Shown here: in pieces, positions 1-9,610 of the stretch
Layout: each line of letters starts with the position of its first letter
How positions within the stretch are numbered: the first letter of the stretch is position 1
Source of the DNA: Acidimicrobiia bacterium
GTDB taxonomy: Bacteria > Actinomycetota > Acidimicrobiia > Acidimicrobiales > CAIXPF01
Length of the DNA: 64,000 nt
Direction: 5' to 3'
NCBI GenBank assembly: GCA_947476745.1
Contig: CANJRG010000003.1
Span: 1 to 64,000, forward strand
Position numbers and translations under genes: made by a program
The notes under the pieces: generated by a model
What the model was told of the DNA's origin: nothing
Databases searched by the model: none
What the model saw: the letters and a program-made list of their open reading frames with translations, nothing else

Positions 1-3000
1 GGTCGGGGTTCGTCCCGCTCGACCAGGGCCTCGCGGCCATCAGCCGCCACGCCCACGACCTCGGCTACGACGCGGTGGTGCTGTTCCTCGACGAGCTGAT
101 CCTGTGGCTGGCGTCGCGCATCACCGACCATGCCTTCGTCACCCGAGAGGGCCAGAAGGTGGCCAAGCTGGTCGAGGGCGACGCCGCGGACCGGCCCGCC
201 CCCATCGTCAGCTTCATCGCCCGCCAGCGCGACCTGCGCGAGCTGGTCGGCGAGCACGTGCCCGGTGCCGAACAGCTCAACTTCGGTGACGTGCTGCGCC
301 ACTGGGAAGGCCGCTTCGACACCATCACCCTCGAGGACCGCAACCTCGTCGCCATCGCCGAACGGCGCATCCTGGCGCCGCGCAGCGCGTCGGCCCGCCA
401 ACAGATCGACGACGCGTTCGCCGAGGCCATGGGTCGCCTCGACCGCGACGGCAGCCGCGACACCCTGCTCACCGCATCGGCCGACCTCGGCATGTTCCGG
501 CGGGTGTACCCGTTCAACCCGGCACTGGTCGACACCCTCGTGGCGCTGTCCGCGGCGTTGCAGCGCGAACGGACCGCGCTCAAGGTGATGGTGCAGCTGC
601 TGTCGGCCCAGCGGGCCACGTTGCAGCTCGGCAGCCTGGTACCCCTCGGCGACCTCTACGACGTCATCGCCACCGGCGACGACCCGATGGTTCAGGGCAT
701 GCGCGAGCAGTTCGTGCTGGCCAAACGGCTGTGGCGCACCCGCTTCGAGCCGTTGCTGCAACGCCGCCACGGCCTGGCCGCCGGTGGCGGCGACGGTGGC
801 AGCGAGATCGTCGTCAGCGACGCCTACCGGGCCGACGCCCGGCTGGCCAAGAGCCTGCTGCTCGCCGCCCTGGTGCCCGAGGTGGCCCCGCTGCGGAACC
901 TCACCGTCAGTCGCCTGGTGGCACTCAACCACGGCTCGATCCGCACGTTCATCCCCGGCACCGAACGGCAGGTGGCCCTCGACCGGCTGCGCGAATGGTC
1001 GGTGGAGATCGGCGAGCTGCGCATCGGCGACGACGACCGCGACCCGACGGTGTCGGTGGTGCTCACCGGCGTGGATGTCATGCCGATCATGCAGTCCGCG
1101 GGGGCGGAGGACAACTCGGGTCGGCGCCGCCAGAAGCTGGTCGACCTGCTCGCGGAGGCGTTCGAGCTGAAGGACCCGCAGTCGCTCGACCCGACGGTCG
1201 AGGTGCTGTGGCGCGGCTTCCCGCGGCGCATCGAGGCACTGTTCGCCAACGTGCGCGACGACGTTGTGGTCCCCAACGACATGTTGCGGGCCACCGGCGC
1301 GTGTCGCGTCGTCGTCGACCTGCCGTTCGACGAGCCGGGCTTCAACCCCAGCGACGACCGGGCCCGGGTCGAGAAGTTCCGCAGCACCGAGGCGGCCACC
1401 CCGACGGTGTGCTGGCTGCCGGCGTTCTTCACCGAAGCGGCCATGTCGCGCCTCGGTGACCTGGTGAAGGTGGACCACATCCTCACCGGCGACCGGCTCG
1501 ACAGCTATGCGTCGCACCTCTCCGTCGTCGACCGCCAGGCCGCCAAACGGCAGCTCGAGAGCATGGCGTCCTCGCTGCGCGAGCAGATCCGACGGGCGGT
1601 GCGCCAGGCCTACGGGATCGAACCCGCCGACGACGCCGTGGTGCAGAAGACGCTGCCACCGGCCGAGCAGTACCAGTCGCTCGACCCGTCGATCGTCGTG
1701 CAGCCCCCGGTGGGGGCGACGCTGCGCCAGGCCATGGAGCACCTCGTGGACCAGGTGCTACGGCAACGCTTCCCCGGCCACCCCGAGTTCACCGAGCGGG
1801 TCACCGTCGGCGATCTGCGGATCACCCTGGCCGAGGTGCGGGTGGCGGTGACCCAGCCGGGCCTGCGGTTGGAGAACGTCGAACAGGCCCACCGGCGGGT
1901 GCTGTTGCGGGTGGCGACGCCGTTGCGGCTGGGCACCATGTACCCGGCGCACTTCATCGCCGACACGCACTGGCGTGACCAGCTCGACCGTTGGGTGGCC
2001 CAGGAGGCGCCCACCCCGCTGCGGGTCGGTGACCTGCGGGCCTGGCTCGACCGCCCGGAGCCGGCGGGCATGAGTCGCGACCTGGGCGACCTGGTCATCG
2101 CGGTGTACGCCGCGCAGACCAACCGGGTGGTGCACGCCGCCGGCCGGCCCGTCACCTCCGAGATCGGCAAGCTCGACAACGCCTACGAGCTGCACATCCA
2201 GGACCTGCCGTCCGATGACGAATGGCAACAGGCCGTGGAACGGGCCGGCGAGATGTTCGGCATCATCGGGCTCAGCCCCATGCCGTCGGTGCAGTCCGTC
2301 GCCGACCTGCAGGCCCGCGTCGCCGACCTGGTTCGCTCCGCTGCCCTCGAGGTCGCCGCCCTCGAGGCCGAGGTGGTGGCGGCCTGCAATCGGCTCGGGG
2401 TCGACCCGCTGGATTCCGGCCGGGTTCGCACCGCCGCCGCAGCCGCCACGCTGGTCGCCGAACTGGTCCGCCAGCCCGACCGGACCACCGAGACGCTGGC
2501 CGCTGCCGTCGTGCCGACCTCGGCCGCCGCGCTGGGCACCTCGGTCAAACAGGTCGCCACGGTGCGGGCCGCGCTGCGCACGACGAACTGGGAGCAGCTG
2601 CGCAACATCCGCCAGCTGGAGGCCGCGTACCAGGCCGACGTCGCGGTCATCGTCGGTTCGGTGGCCGATGCCCTGCGGGCCGACGAGCTGACCATCGGCC
2701 TGGCCCCGCGGCTGCACACCGCGGTGGCCGACGCCACGTCCCTGCTCGGCAGGGTCCTCGCGGAACGCGACCCCGTCCCAGCGCCCCCGAGCGCACCTGG
2801 CCCGAGCGCCGGTGGCCCGGCGGTTGCGGGCCCGGCGGTTGCGGGCCCGGCGGTTGCCGGGCCGGTGGGTGCCGGCCCGGAGGGTCCGGCCGGTGCGTCG
2901 ATGACCCGGGCTGAGGCCGAGCGGCGGCTCACCGAGCTGCGTGAGCGGCTGCGGCGCGAGGCGCTGCTCGAGCTCAGCTGGGACTTCCGGGAGCTGGGCT

Positions 3001-3005
3001 CGTGA
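1..3005 (+). CDS. pglY: BREX type 2 ATPase PglY, 5' truncated by the window edge
   Basis: The frame is open from base 3, so the start lies upstream and about 1,000 codons are visible. PglY is the large ATPase of type 2 BREX (phage growth limitation) systems, usually about 1,200-1,300 residues. The first visible stretch, VVLFLDELILWL, looks like a Walker B strand ending in Asp-Glu; the Walker A half is missing. The rest is a long Arg/Glu-rich body ending in a low-complexity Pro-Ala-Gly linker (bases 2764-2900) and a short charged helix. The stop overlaps the start of pglZ by 4 bases, so the two are probably translationally coupled. The assignment rests mainly on context with pglZ, brxD and brxHI; the missing N-terminus limits certainty. 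Confidence 0.82.
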   Translation, partial: SGFVPLDQGLAAISRHAHDLGYDAVVLFLDELILWLASRITDHAFVTREGQKVAKLVEGDAADRPAPIVSFIARQRDLRELVGEHVPGAEQLNFGDVLRHWEGRFDTITLEDRNLVAIAERRILAPRSASARQQIDDAFAEAMGRLDRDGSRDTLLTASADLGMFRRVYPFNPALVDTLVALSAALQRERTALKVMVQLLSAQRATLQLGSLVPLGDLYDVIATGDDPMVQGMREQFVLAKRLWRTRFEPLLQRRHGLAAGGGDGGSEIVVSDAYRADARLAKSLLLAALVPEVAPLRNLTVSRLVALNHGSIRTFIPGTERQVALDRLREWSVEIGELRIGDDDRDPTVSVVLTGVDVMPIMQSAGAEDNSGRRRQKLVDLLAEAFELKDPQSLDPTVEVLWRGFPRRIEALFANVRDDVVVPNDMLRATGACRVVVDLPFDEPGFNPSDDRARVEKFRSTEAATPTVCWLPAFFTEAAMSRLGDLVKVDHILTGDRLDSYASHLSVVDRQAAKRQLESMASSLREQIRRAVRQAYGIEPADDAVVQKTLPPAEQYQSLDPSIVVQPPVGATLRQAMEHLVDQVLRQRFPGHPEFTERVTVGDLRITLAEVRVAVTQPGLRLENVEQAHRRVLLRVATPLRLGTMYPAHFIADTHWRDQLDRWVAQEAPTPLRVGDLRAWLDRPEPAGMSRDLGDLVIAVYAAQTNRVVHAAGRPVTSEIGKLDNAYELHIQDLPSDDEWQQAVERAGEMFGIIGLSPMPSVQSVADLQARVADLVRSAALEVAALEAEVVAACNRLGVDPLDSGRVRTAAAAATLVAELVRQPDRTTETLAAAVVPTSAAALGTSVKQVATVRAALRTTNWEQLRNIRQLEAAYQADVAVIVGSVADALRADELTIGLAPRLHTAVADATSLLGRVLAERDPVPAPPSAPGPSAGGPAVAGPAVAGPAVAGPVGAGPEGPAGASMTRAEAERRLTELRERLRREALLELSWDFRELGS
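2814..2858 (+). repeat. Three tandem 15-bp units inside pglY
   Basis: Three in-frame copies of GGCCCGGCGGTTGCG encode Pro-Ala-Val-Ala-Gly three times in the linker near the PglY C-terminus. The first two copies are identical and the third differs in its last base. Copy-number change would alter the linker by 5 residues without breaking the frame. Confidence 0.85.
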
Positions 3006-5797
3006 CGGTGGCCACCGAGGCGCAGCTGCGGGCCGTGGCCGGGGCGGCCCTGGCCCGCGACGACGGCCGGGTGCTCGCGGTGTACGCCGACGCCGAATGG
3101 CACGGCCCGCCCGTGCTCGACACCGCGGTCGGCCCGGTCCGGGTCGTGGTGTGCCCGTCGCCGCTCGCGGTGCGCGACGCGCTCGCCAACCACCGCGCCG
3201 TGCACGGCCGCCTGGCGGTGCTGACCCCGTGCGGGGAACACGACCTGGGCCTCGATGTGCTCGCCCGGCTGGTGGGGGGCAAGGTGCGCCGGCTCGACCC
3301 GTGGAGCACGGTGCTGGCGTTGTTCGGCGCCACCGGGATCGACCCGCTGCTGGCCCGCCAGCACCGTTGGCTGGTCGAGGAGCTGGTGGCCCTGGCCCCG
3401 GGCACCGGCTACGGGCGGTTCCAGCCCCTGTCGGGTGTGCTGGAGCTCGACACCGCCTGGGCTGCGTTCCATGCGCAGCGATTCGGCGTCGATTCGCCGC
3501 CGTCGAGTTTCGCCGAGGTGCTCCGCCTGGCCGGCACGGCCCGCGTCGGGGAGGCGCTCGCCGCCCTGCCCGCCGAGCAGCGGGCCCAGCTCGGCGCCCG
3601 GTGGCGCCGCCACGCCAAGGACCCCATCGACGGTGTGCTGGCCGTGGCCGCCGGGTCGGGCCGGGCCGATCTCGTGCCGCTCGGCCTGGTATTGCGCATC
3701 GTCGGTGACGACCCGGCCGACGCTGCCCTGGCCCCGCTGGCCATCGCCGCACGCGCCCGGCTCGAACAGCACCTGCCCGCCGGGCCGCGGCGTGGACCCG
3801 AGGCCCTGCGTTGGGCCGCCGCCGCCGAGGAGGCGTTGGGTCAGGCCGAGCCGCTCGAAGCCACCGCCTGGCTCGACCGTGCCGCAGCGCTGGTCGACGA
3901 GGTCGGTGCCCGGCCGCTGTCGTGGCGCAGTGACGTGCTGCTCGCCGGCTTCGAGCAGCGCCGCGACCACCTCGGCGAGGCCATCGTTACCGTACTTAAC
4001 GGTATGTCGACCGCGTCCGGCGGCTCGGGGGCGGCCGGCCTTTCGGGCCCCGCAGGCCGGGCGATCGCCGCCATGGAGGCCGCGATGGGGCAGGTGGCCG
4101 ACCATCGCCTGGCCAAGTGGCGGCACCATGTGGTCGAGGCCGCCCGTGCCGCGGTGCGCCTGACCCGGCGGGCGGTCGCGTCACCGCTCGATGAGCCGAG
4201 CTCCTTCGCCGTCGCGGCCGGGCAGTACCGGGCCGATCTCGCCTGGGTCGACCGGGCTCGGGACCTGCTGCACGACGGCGACAGCGCCCCGCAGCTCGGC
4301 GCGGCCTACAGCCGCCTGCTCGACCGGCTGGCCGACGAACGCGAGCGCTCCAACGCCCGCTTCGCGAAGCTGCTGGCCGAGTGGTCGCGTTCCGAACCGG
4401 CCACCGACGAACGGATCGTGCCGCTCGAGGAGGTCCTGTCCCGCGTGGTCGCCGAGGCTGCGACGGCCGCAGGGCCGCGCCCGGTGCTGGTGGTGGTGTT
4501 CGACGGGTTGAGCCTGCCGGTCGCCACCCGCCTCGATGAAGACCTCGAACAGCACGGCTGGCAGGCCGTCGCCCCCGGTACCCGCAGCGCCTGGCCGGTG
4601 GGGGTGGCGATGCTGCCCACCGTGACCGACGTGTCACGGGCGTCGCTGCTCTGCGGCCGCCGCGTCACCGGCACCCAGCCCGTCGAACGCGACGGCTTCA
4701 GCACCAACGCGGCGCTCGCCGCGCTCGGCGGCCGACCGGTGCTCTACCACAAGGCCGATCTCACCGGTCCCGGCGGCAACGCCCTGCCGCCCGAGGTGCT
4801 CGAGACCGTGGCGTCGGATGCGGTGCGGGTGGTCGGCGCGGTGGTCAACGCGGTCGACGACCATCTCGCCCGGGGCCAGCAGGTGCGCGTCGACTGGACC
4901 GTCGACGCCATCGGCCCGCTCGGCTGGCTGCTCGAAGCGGCCGCCGAGGCCGACCGGGTGGTGGTGGTGGTGTCCGACCACGGTCACGTCCTCGACCGCG
5001 GCATGACGTACCGTCCGGTACGCGACGGCGAATCGGGCGGCGAGCGGTGGCGACCCGCCGGCGGTGCGGGGGAACCGGGCGAGATCGAGATCGCCGGGCC
5101 CCGGGTGCTGCGGGGCGGCGGCCGGGTGGTGCTGGCGTGGGACGAGCGACTGTGCTTCGGGGCCAACAAGCACGGCTACCACGGTGGCGTCACCCCGCAG
5201 GAGGTCCTCGTCCCCGTGGCCACCTATGTCCGGGCCGGGCGCATCCCCGACGGTTGGGAGCCCCTCGCCCCCGCCGCCCCGTCGTGGTGGCATCCGCCCG
5301 CCGATTCGCCGGCTGGTTTCGGCGGACGCGCTCGTGGCGAATCGACGTCGAATCGCCCCGACCACTTCGACGAACAGGACGAATCAGCCGGTCGATCGGG
5401 CACGACCGCGGGCCGCTCCAAGGGCCGGGGCCGCAAGCCCGCGCCGTCCCCGCAGGAACCGACGCTGTTCCCCGTCGTCGTGCTGTCGGCAGGGGTGTGG
5501 ATCGACGAGTTGCTTCAGTCGGAGATCTTCATCCGCCAGCGCAGGCGCAACCCCCGCCAGGACGTGCCCGACGGGGTGTTGCGCCAGGTCTTCGGCGCGT
5601 TCGAGCAGGCCGGCTGGACCGCGACATCCGATGCGCTCAGCGCCGCCACCGGGATCAACTCGCTGCGGCTCGGGAGCCAGCTCACCGGACTGCGGCGGCT
5701 GCTCAACCTTGACGGGTACGAGGTGCTGGCCGAGCAGAACAAGACGTTCCGGGTCGACCGGACGCTCCTGCGCCAGCAGTTCGGGGTGGATGCATGA
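3002..5797 (+). CDS. pglZ: BREX type 2 phosphatase-fold protein PglZ
   Basis: This 931-residue protein has the length of BREX-2 PglZ. An alkaline-phosphatase-superfamily core shows the metal-site segments VVVFDGLS (around residue 497) and VVSDHGHV (around residue 656). PglZ proteins are required for BREX modification and defence; the exact reaction is not settled. A poorly conserved Lys/Arg-rich linker (around residues 780-825) precedes a C-terminal winged-helix-like region that ends at the stop. The GTG start overlaps the pglY stop (GTGA), and the stop overlaps brxD (ATGA), showing one operon. Order and spacing match the canonical pglY-pglZ-brxD-brxHI half of type 2 BREX; pglW and pglX should lie upstream of the window. 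Confidence 0.9.
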   Translation: MTVATEAQLRAVAGAALARDDGRVLAVYADAEWHGPPVLDTAVGPVRVVVCPSPLAVRDALANHRAVHGRLAVLTPCGEHDLGLDVLARLVGGKVRRLDPWSTVLALFGATGIDPLLARQHRWLVEELVALAPGTGYGRFQPLSGVLELDTAWAAFHAQRFGVDSPPSSFAEVLRLAGTARVGEALAALPAEQRAQLGARWRRHAKDPIDGVLAVAAGSGRADLVPLGLVLRIVGDDPADAALAPLAIAARARLEQHLPAGPRRGPEALRWAAAAEEALGQAEPLEATAWLDRAAALVDEVGARPLSWRSDVLLAGFEQRRDHLGEAIVTVLNGMSTASGGSGAAGLSGPAGRAIAAMEAAMGQVADHRLAKWRHHVVEAARAAVRLTRRAVASPLDEPSSFAVAAGQYRADLAWVDRARDLLHDGDSAPQLGAAYSRLLDRLADERERSNARFAKLLAEWSRSEPATDERIVPLEEVLSRVVAEAATAAGPRPVLVVVFDGLSLPVATRLDEDLEQHGWQAVAPGTRSAWPVGVAMLPTVTDVSRASLLCGRRVTGTQPVERDGFSTNAALAALGGRPVLYHKADLTGPGGNALPPEVLETVASDAVRVVGAVVNAVDDHLARGQQVRVDWTVDAIGPLGWLLEAAAEADRVVVVVSDHGHVLDRGMTYRPVRDGESGGERWRPAGGAGEPGEIEIAGPRVLRGGGRVVLAWDERLCFGANKHGYHGGVTPQEVLVPVATYVRAGRIPDGWEPLAPAAPSWWHPPADSPAGFGGRARGESTSNRPDHFDEQDESAGRSGTTAGRSKGRGRKPAPSPQEPTLFPVVVLSAGVWIDELLQSEIFIRQRRRNPRQDVPDGVLRQVFGAFEQAGWTATSDALSAATGINSLRLGSQLTGLRRLLNLDGYEVLAEQNKTFRVDRTLLRQQFGVDA

Positions 5798-7119
5798 TCT
5801 CCCTGAAGCGCCGTGAGGAGATCGTCGGGGCCCTGCGTCGCGGCACCGTGCCCCAGCGCGGCCTCGATGTCCTCGCTGTGGGTACCGACCGGTATGCCGA
5901 TGCGTTGGACCGCGAGCTCGACACCGTGGTCGGCGGCGGCGCGGTGTTCAAGGCCATCCGCGGCGAGTACGGGTCGGGCAAGACGTTCGTAGTCCGCTGG
6001 CTGGCCGAACGGGCCCGCCAGCAGGGCCTCGTCACCGCCGAGGTGCAGATCTCCGAAGGCGAGACGCCGCTGCACCACCTCGAGACCGTGTACCGCCGTG
6101 CCGTGGAACGACTCGCCACCGCCGAGGAGCCGACCGGAGCGCTGCGCTCGCTCGTGGACGGCTGGTACTACGCCCTCGAGAACGACGTGCTGGCCGAGGG
6201 CCGGGTGTCCGACACCGATGTCGAGGCGCTGGTCGCCGCCACCGACGAGCTGGCTGGGCGCCGTTTGGCCGAGGTGGCGAAAAGGGCGCCGATGTTCCCC
6301 CTCGTGCTGCGCGGCTACCGCCGCGCCCTCGCCACCGGGGACGACGCCACCGCCGAGGGCCTGCTGGCGTGGCTCGGTGGCCAACCCCACGTCGCGGCGA
6401 CGATCAAACGACGGGCCGGGATCAAGGGCGATTTGGACCACGACGGTGCGCTGGCGTTCCTCGCCGGGCTCCTGGCGGTGATCCGCGACGCCGGCAATAC
6501 CGGCCTGCTGCTGGTCCTCGACGAGGTCGAGACCCTCCAACGGATGCGCTCCGACGCCCGCGACCGGGCGCTGAACGCCCTGCGCCAGCTCATCGACGAG
6601 ATCGACGCCGGCCGTTTCCCGGGCCTCTACCTGATGATCACCGGCACGCCGGCGTTCTTCGACGGCCCGCAGGGGGCGTCGCGGCTGGCGCCGCTGGCGC
6701 AGCGGTTGCACACCGGTTTCTCGCCCGACGGCCGCTTCGACAACCTGCGGGCGGTGCAGCTGCGCCTGGAGGGGTTCACGATCGAGTCGCTGGTCGAGGT
6801 CGGCCGCAGGGTGCGCGACCTCTACGCCGACGGCGCCGACGCCCCCGACCGCATCCGTGACCGCTGCGACGACGAGGTGATCCGCACCCTCGCCGGGTCG
6901 GTCACCGGGCAGCTCGGCGGCAAGGTCGGCGTCGCCCCGCGGATCTTCCTCAAGAAGCTGGTCGGTGAGCTGCTCGACGTCATCGACCAGCACGCCGAGT
7001 TCGACCCGCGTCGCAACGATGCCGCCACCGTGGCCGACGGCGAGCTCAGCGAGATCGAGCGCAACGCCCGCTACGGCGGGGCGCGCACCGTCGACGACAT
7101 CGAACTGGGCGACGGGTGA
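5794..7119 (+). CDS. brxD: BREX ATP-binding protein BrxD
   Basis: This 441-residue P-loop ATPase has Walker A at residues 60-65 (EYGSGKT context) and Walker B LLLVLDEVE with D243-E244. It matches the BrxD family (formerly DUF2791), which accompanies type 2 BREX and some other BREX and Dnd-like loci. The C-terminal part carries an Arg-rich helical region typical of AAA lid domains. It starts with ATG overlapping the pglZ stop and ends overlapping the brxHI GTG start, so the four genes form a tight cistron chain. Its role is inferred from the family: ATP-dependent DNA handling together with the helicase. Confidence 0.88.
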   Translation: MISLKRREEIVGALRRGTVPQRGLDVLAVGTDRYADALDRELDTVVGGGAVFKAIRGEYGSGKTFVVRWLAERARQQGLVTAEVQISEGETPLHHLETVYRRAVERLATAEEPTGALRSLVDGWYYALENDVLAEGRVSDTDVEALVAATDELAGRRLAEVAKRAPMFPLVLRGYRRALATGDDATAEGLLAWLGGQPHVAATIKRRAGIKGDLDHDGALAFLAGLLAVIRDAGNTGLLLVLDEVETLQRMRSDARDRALNALRQLIDEIDAGRFPGLYLMITGTPAFFDGPQGASRLAPLAQRLHTGFSPDGRFDNLRAVQLRLEGFTIESLVEVGRRVRDLYADGADAPDRIRDRCDDEVIRTLAGSVTGQLGGKVGVAPRIFLKKLVGELLDVIDQHAEFDPRRNDAATVADGELSEIERNARYGGARTVDDIELGDG

Positions 7120-9227
7120 GCAGAACCGGTTTCGACCGGCTGCACCCGGCGCTGCAGCACCACATCGTCAACACCCTGGGCTGGCGCGACCTACGCCCGT
7201 TGCAGCAGGCCACCATCGACCCGCTGCTCGACGGCGCGAACCTCATCGCGGTCGCCCCCACCGCCGCGGGCAAGACCGAAGCGGCGGCCCTGCCGCTGCT
7301 CTCCGCGATGCTGGAGCAGAACTGGCAGGGGCTGTCGGTGCTGTACGTGTGCCCGCTGCGGGCGCTGCTCAACAACCTGCACGGCCGTATCGGCGACTAC
7401 TGCCAGATGGTCGGCCGCAGTGCCGGGCTGTGGCACGGCGACGTGCGGGGCGGTGCCCGGGGCCGCATCCTCGAGGACCCGCCCGACGTGCTGCTCACCA
7501 CCCCCGAGTCGCTCGAGGTGATGTTGATCTCCCGCAAGGTCGACCACGAGCGGCTCTTCGCCGGGGTGCGGGTGGTGGTGGTCGACGAGATCCACGCCTT
7601 CGGCGGTGACGACCGGGGCTGGCACCTGCTCGCCGTGCTCGAACGCATCGCCCGGGTGGCCGGACGCGACCTGCAACGCATCGGCCTGTCCGCCACCGTC
7701 GGCGAGCCGGTGTCGCTTCTGCGCTGGCTGTGCGGGTCGAGCGACCGGCCCTCGCTCGTCGTCGCCCCCGACAGCGACCGCCCCGCCGCGCCCGAGCTGA
7801 CGCTCGACCATGTCGGCTCGCTGCGCAACGCTGCGCAGGTCATCTCGCAGCTGCACCGGGGCGAGAAACGTCTGGTGTTCTGCGACAGCCGGGCCCGGGT
7901 CGAACAGCTCGCGGTCGAGCTGCGGGAACGGCAGGTGAACACGTTCGTGTCCCACAGCAGCCTGGCGCTCGACGAACGCCGCCGGGCTGAGGACGCCTTC
8001 GCCCAGGCCCGCGACTGTGTGATCGTGGCTACCAGCACGCTGGAACTCGGCATCGACGTCGGCGACCTCGACCGGGTGGTGCAGATCGATGCGCCGGGCA
8101 CGGTTGCCTCGTTCCTGCAACGCCTCGGCCGGGCCGGACGCCGGGCGGGCACGGTACGCAACATGCTGTTGCTCACCACCACCTCCGAGCTGACCGCGCT
8201 GACCGCGGCGGGGTTGCTGGCGTTGCATGCCACGGGGTATGTCGAGCCGGTGGTGGCACCGCCGATGCCGTGGCACCTGCTGGCCCAACAGCTGCTGGCC
8301 CTGGTACTGCAACGCGGCGGGATCGGCCGCAACCTGTGGGCGGAGGAACTGCGTCGGCTGCCCGAGTTCGCCGCAGCCATCGACTCCGGGGTCGGCGATG
8401 CGGTCGTGGCGCACCTCGTCGCCGAGGGGATGCTCTACGACGACCAGGGGATGCTGTCGATCGGCCCGGCTGGGGAGAAGGCGTACGGCTACCGGCACTT
8501 CATCGAGCTCACCTCGGCGTTCACCACCGACCCGTTGTTCGTGGCCCGCCACGGTGCCACCGAGATCGGCTACCTGCACCCGATCGGCCTGCTCACGCCC
8601 GACAAGCACTACGCCACGGTGCTGCTGGCCGGGCGGGCGTGGGACATCGTCGGCATCGACTGGGGTCGCCACACCGTTGCGGTGATCCCCAGCGACGCCG
8701 GCGGACGGTCGCGGTGGATGGGCAGCGCCCAGCCGCTGTCGGGTGAGCTGTGCCGGGCGATGCGCGACGTGCTCACCGGCACCGACCCCGACGGGGTGAC
8801 GTTGTCGAAACGGGCGGTCGCCACCCTGGCCGAGTTGCGTGCTAACGCTCCGTGGGCCGAGCCGGGCACCACGACCGTGGTGCGCGACGCCGGCAAGGCC
8901 CACTGGTGGACCTTCGCCGGCCTACGGGCCAATGCCGCGCTGCACGCCGCTCTCGGCCCGCTGCTCGTTGCCGGCCCGCAGCCCGACAACCTGCGCATCG
9001 AGCTCGACCTCGGCGTCGACCTGCAACAGCTCAGCCGTCGCCTGGCCGACCTCGACGCCGACCAGCTCGCACCGTCCCCACTCGCCGAGCAGCTGGCCGA
9101 CGAGCTGAAGTTCTCCGACTGCCTCCCGGCGGGTCTCGCCCTGCGCATCGCCGATGGCCGCCTGGCCGATCCGCCGTCGGTCCACGCCTGCCTGGCCGAG
9201 CCGCGGCGCGGCTGGAACGGCGGCTGA
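7116..9227 (+). CDS. brxHI: BREX helicase BrxHI (Lhr-like DEAD/DEAH superfamily 2)
   Basis: This 703-residue superfamily 2 helicase shows Walker A APTAAGKTEA (around residues 46-55), motif II VVVDEIHAF (DEIH), motif III SATVGEP, and motif VI QRLGRAGRRAG. The C-terminal third resembles the extension of Lhr-like helicases. BrxHI is the last gene of the type 2 BREX core and probably remodels or unwinds DNA during defence. The GTG start overlaps the brxD stop by 4 bases. No further gene follows in the same operon: a 116-bp gap with inverted repeats separates it from the toxin-antitoxin pair. Confidence 0.88.
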   Translation: MSRTGFDRLHPALQHHIVNTLGWRDLRPLQQATIDPLLDGANLIAVAPTAAGKTEAAALPLLSAMLEQNWQGLSVLYVCPLRALLNNLHGRIGDYCQMVGRSAGLWHGDVRGGARGRILEDPPDVLLTTPESLEVMLISRKVDHERLFAGVRVVVVDEIHAFGGDDRGWHLLAVLERIARVAGRDLQRIGLSATVGEPVSLLRWLCGSSDRPSLVVAPDSDRPAAPELTLDHVGSLRNAAQVISQLHRGEKRLVFCDSRARVEQLAVELRERQVNTFVSHSSLALDERRRAEDAFAQARDCVIVATSTLELGIDVGDLDRVVQIDAPGTVASFLQRLGRAGRRAGTVRNMLLLTTTSELTALTAAGLLALHATGYVEPVVAPPMPWHLLAQQLLALVLQRGGIGRNLWAEELRRLPEFAAAIDSGVGDAVVAHLVAEGMLYDDQGMLSIGPAGEKAYGYRHFIELTSAFTTDPLFVARHGATEIGYLHPIGLLTPDKHYATVLLAGRAWDIVGIDWGRHTVAVIPSDAGGRSRWMGSAQPLSGELCRAMRDVLTGTDPDGVTLSKRAVATLAELRANAPWAEPGTTTVVRDAGKAHWWTFAGLRANAALHAALGPLLVAGPQPDNLRIELDLGVDLQQLSRRLADLDADQLAPSPLAEQLADELKFSDCLPAGLALRIADGRLADPPSVHACLAEPRRGWNGG

Positions 9228-9263
9228 GCGCAGCGCCGAAGGCGCCGACCTCCGGGGCACTAC

Positions 9264-9280
9264 GCGTGCTCGCAGCACGC
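9264..9280. repeat. Small inverted repeat after the BREX operon
   Basis: Arms GCGTGCT and AGCACGC flank a 3-base loop, and a third GCGTGCT copy follows at 9285-9291. It may act as a weak terminator of the BREX transcript or as a binding site; no T-run follows. Confidence 0.35.
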
Positions 9281-9303
9281 TCTCGCGTGCTCTCCGACCG
9301 CAA

Positions 9304-9337
9304 ACCGTACGGTACTGACCCTGCTCATCTGTACAGT
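9304..9337 (+). promoter_or_regulatory. Probable vapBC promoter and operator
   Basis: A perfect 10-bp palindrome ACCGTACGGT (9304-9313) lies just upstream of a -10-like TACAGT (9332-9337), which ends 6 bases before the antitoxin ATG. That spacing suggests a leaderless transcript, common in actinobacteria, with the antitoxin binding the palindrome to autoregulate. I see no convincing -35. Confidence 0.45.
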
Positions 9338-9343
9338 TGGGGG

Positions 9344-9607
9344 ATGGAAGTCGCGGTCACGGAGTTACGGGCGCACTTGAGCGACTGGTTGGCGGTGGTG
9401 CGTGACGGCGGCGAGGTGGTGGTCACCGAGCGCGGGGTGCCGGTGGCTCGTCTCAGCGCCGTCGGTTCGGCGTCGTTGTTGGAACGCTTGACCGAGCAGG
9501 GGTTGGTGGCCCGTCCGCAGTCGGCGGGCCGACCTCGGGCCTCGGGTCGGTCGCGTCCCCGTTCGCAGCGCCCCGTGGCCGACCTGCTGAGCGAGGCGCG
9601 TCGCTGA
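9344..9607 (+). CDS. Phd/YefM-type antitoxin
   Basis: This is an 87-residue protein whose N-terminus (MEVAVTELRAHLSDWL) matches the DNA-binding fold of Phd/YefM-type antitoxins, followed by the typical VTERGVPVARL strand. The C-terminal half is Arg/Ser-rich and probably neutralises the toxin. The ATG at 9344 is chosen because the family begins with this sequence; the longer open frame upstream has no coding character. There is no strong ribosome site, consistent with a leaderless message. The PIN-domain toxin follows 3 bases later. Confidence 0.85.
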   Translation: MEVAVTELRAHLSDWLAVVRDGGEVVVTERGVPVARLSAVGSASLLERLTEQGLVARPQSAGRPRASGRSRPRSQRPVADLLSEARR

Positions 9608-9610
9608 GCC

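Noticed and set aside
1758-4129. Long minus-strand frames opposite pglY and pglZ
   Set aside because: Gly/Arg/Pro-rich with no domain, and opposite well-supported BREX genes.
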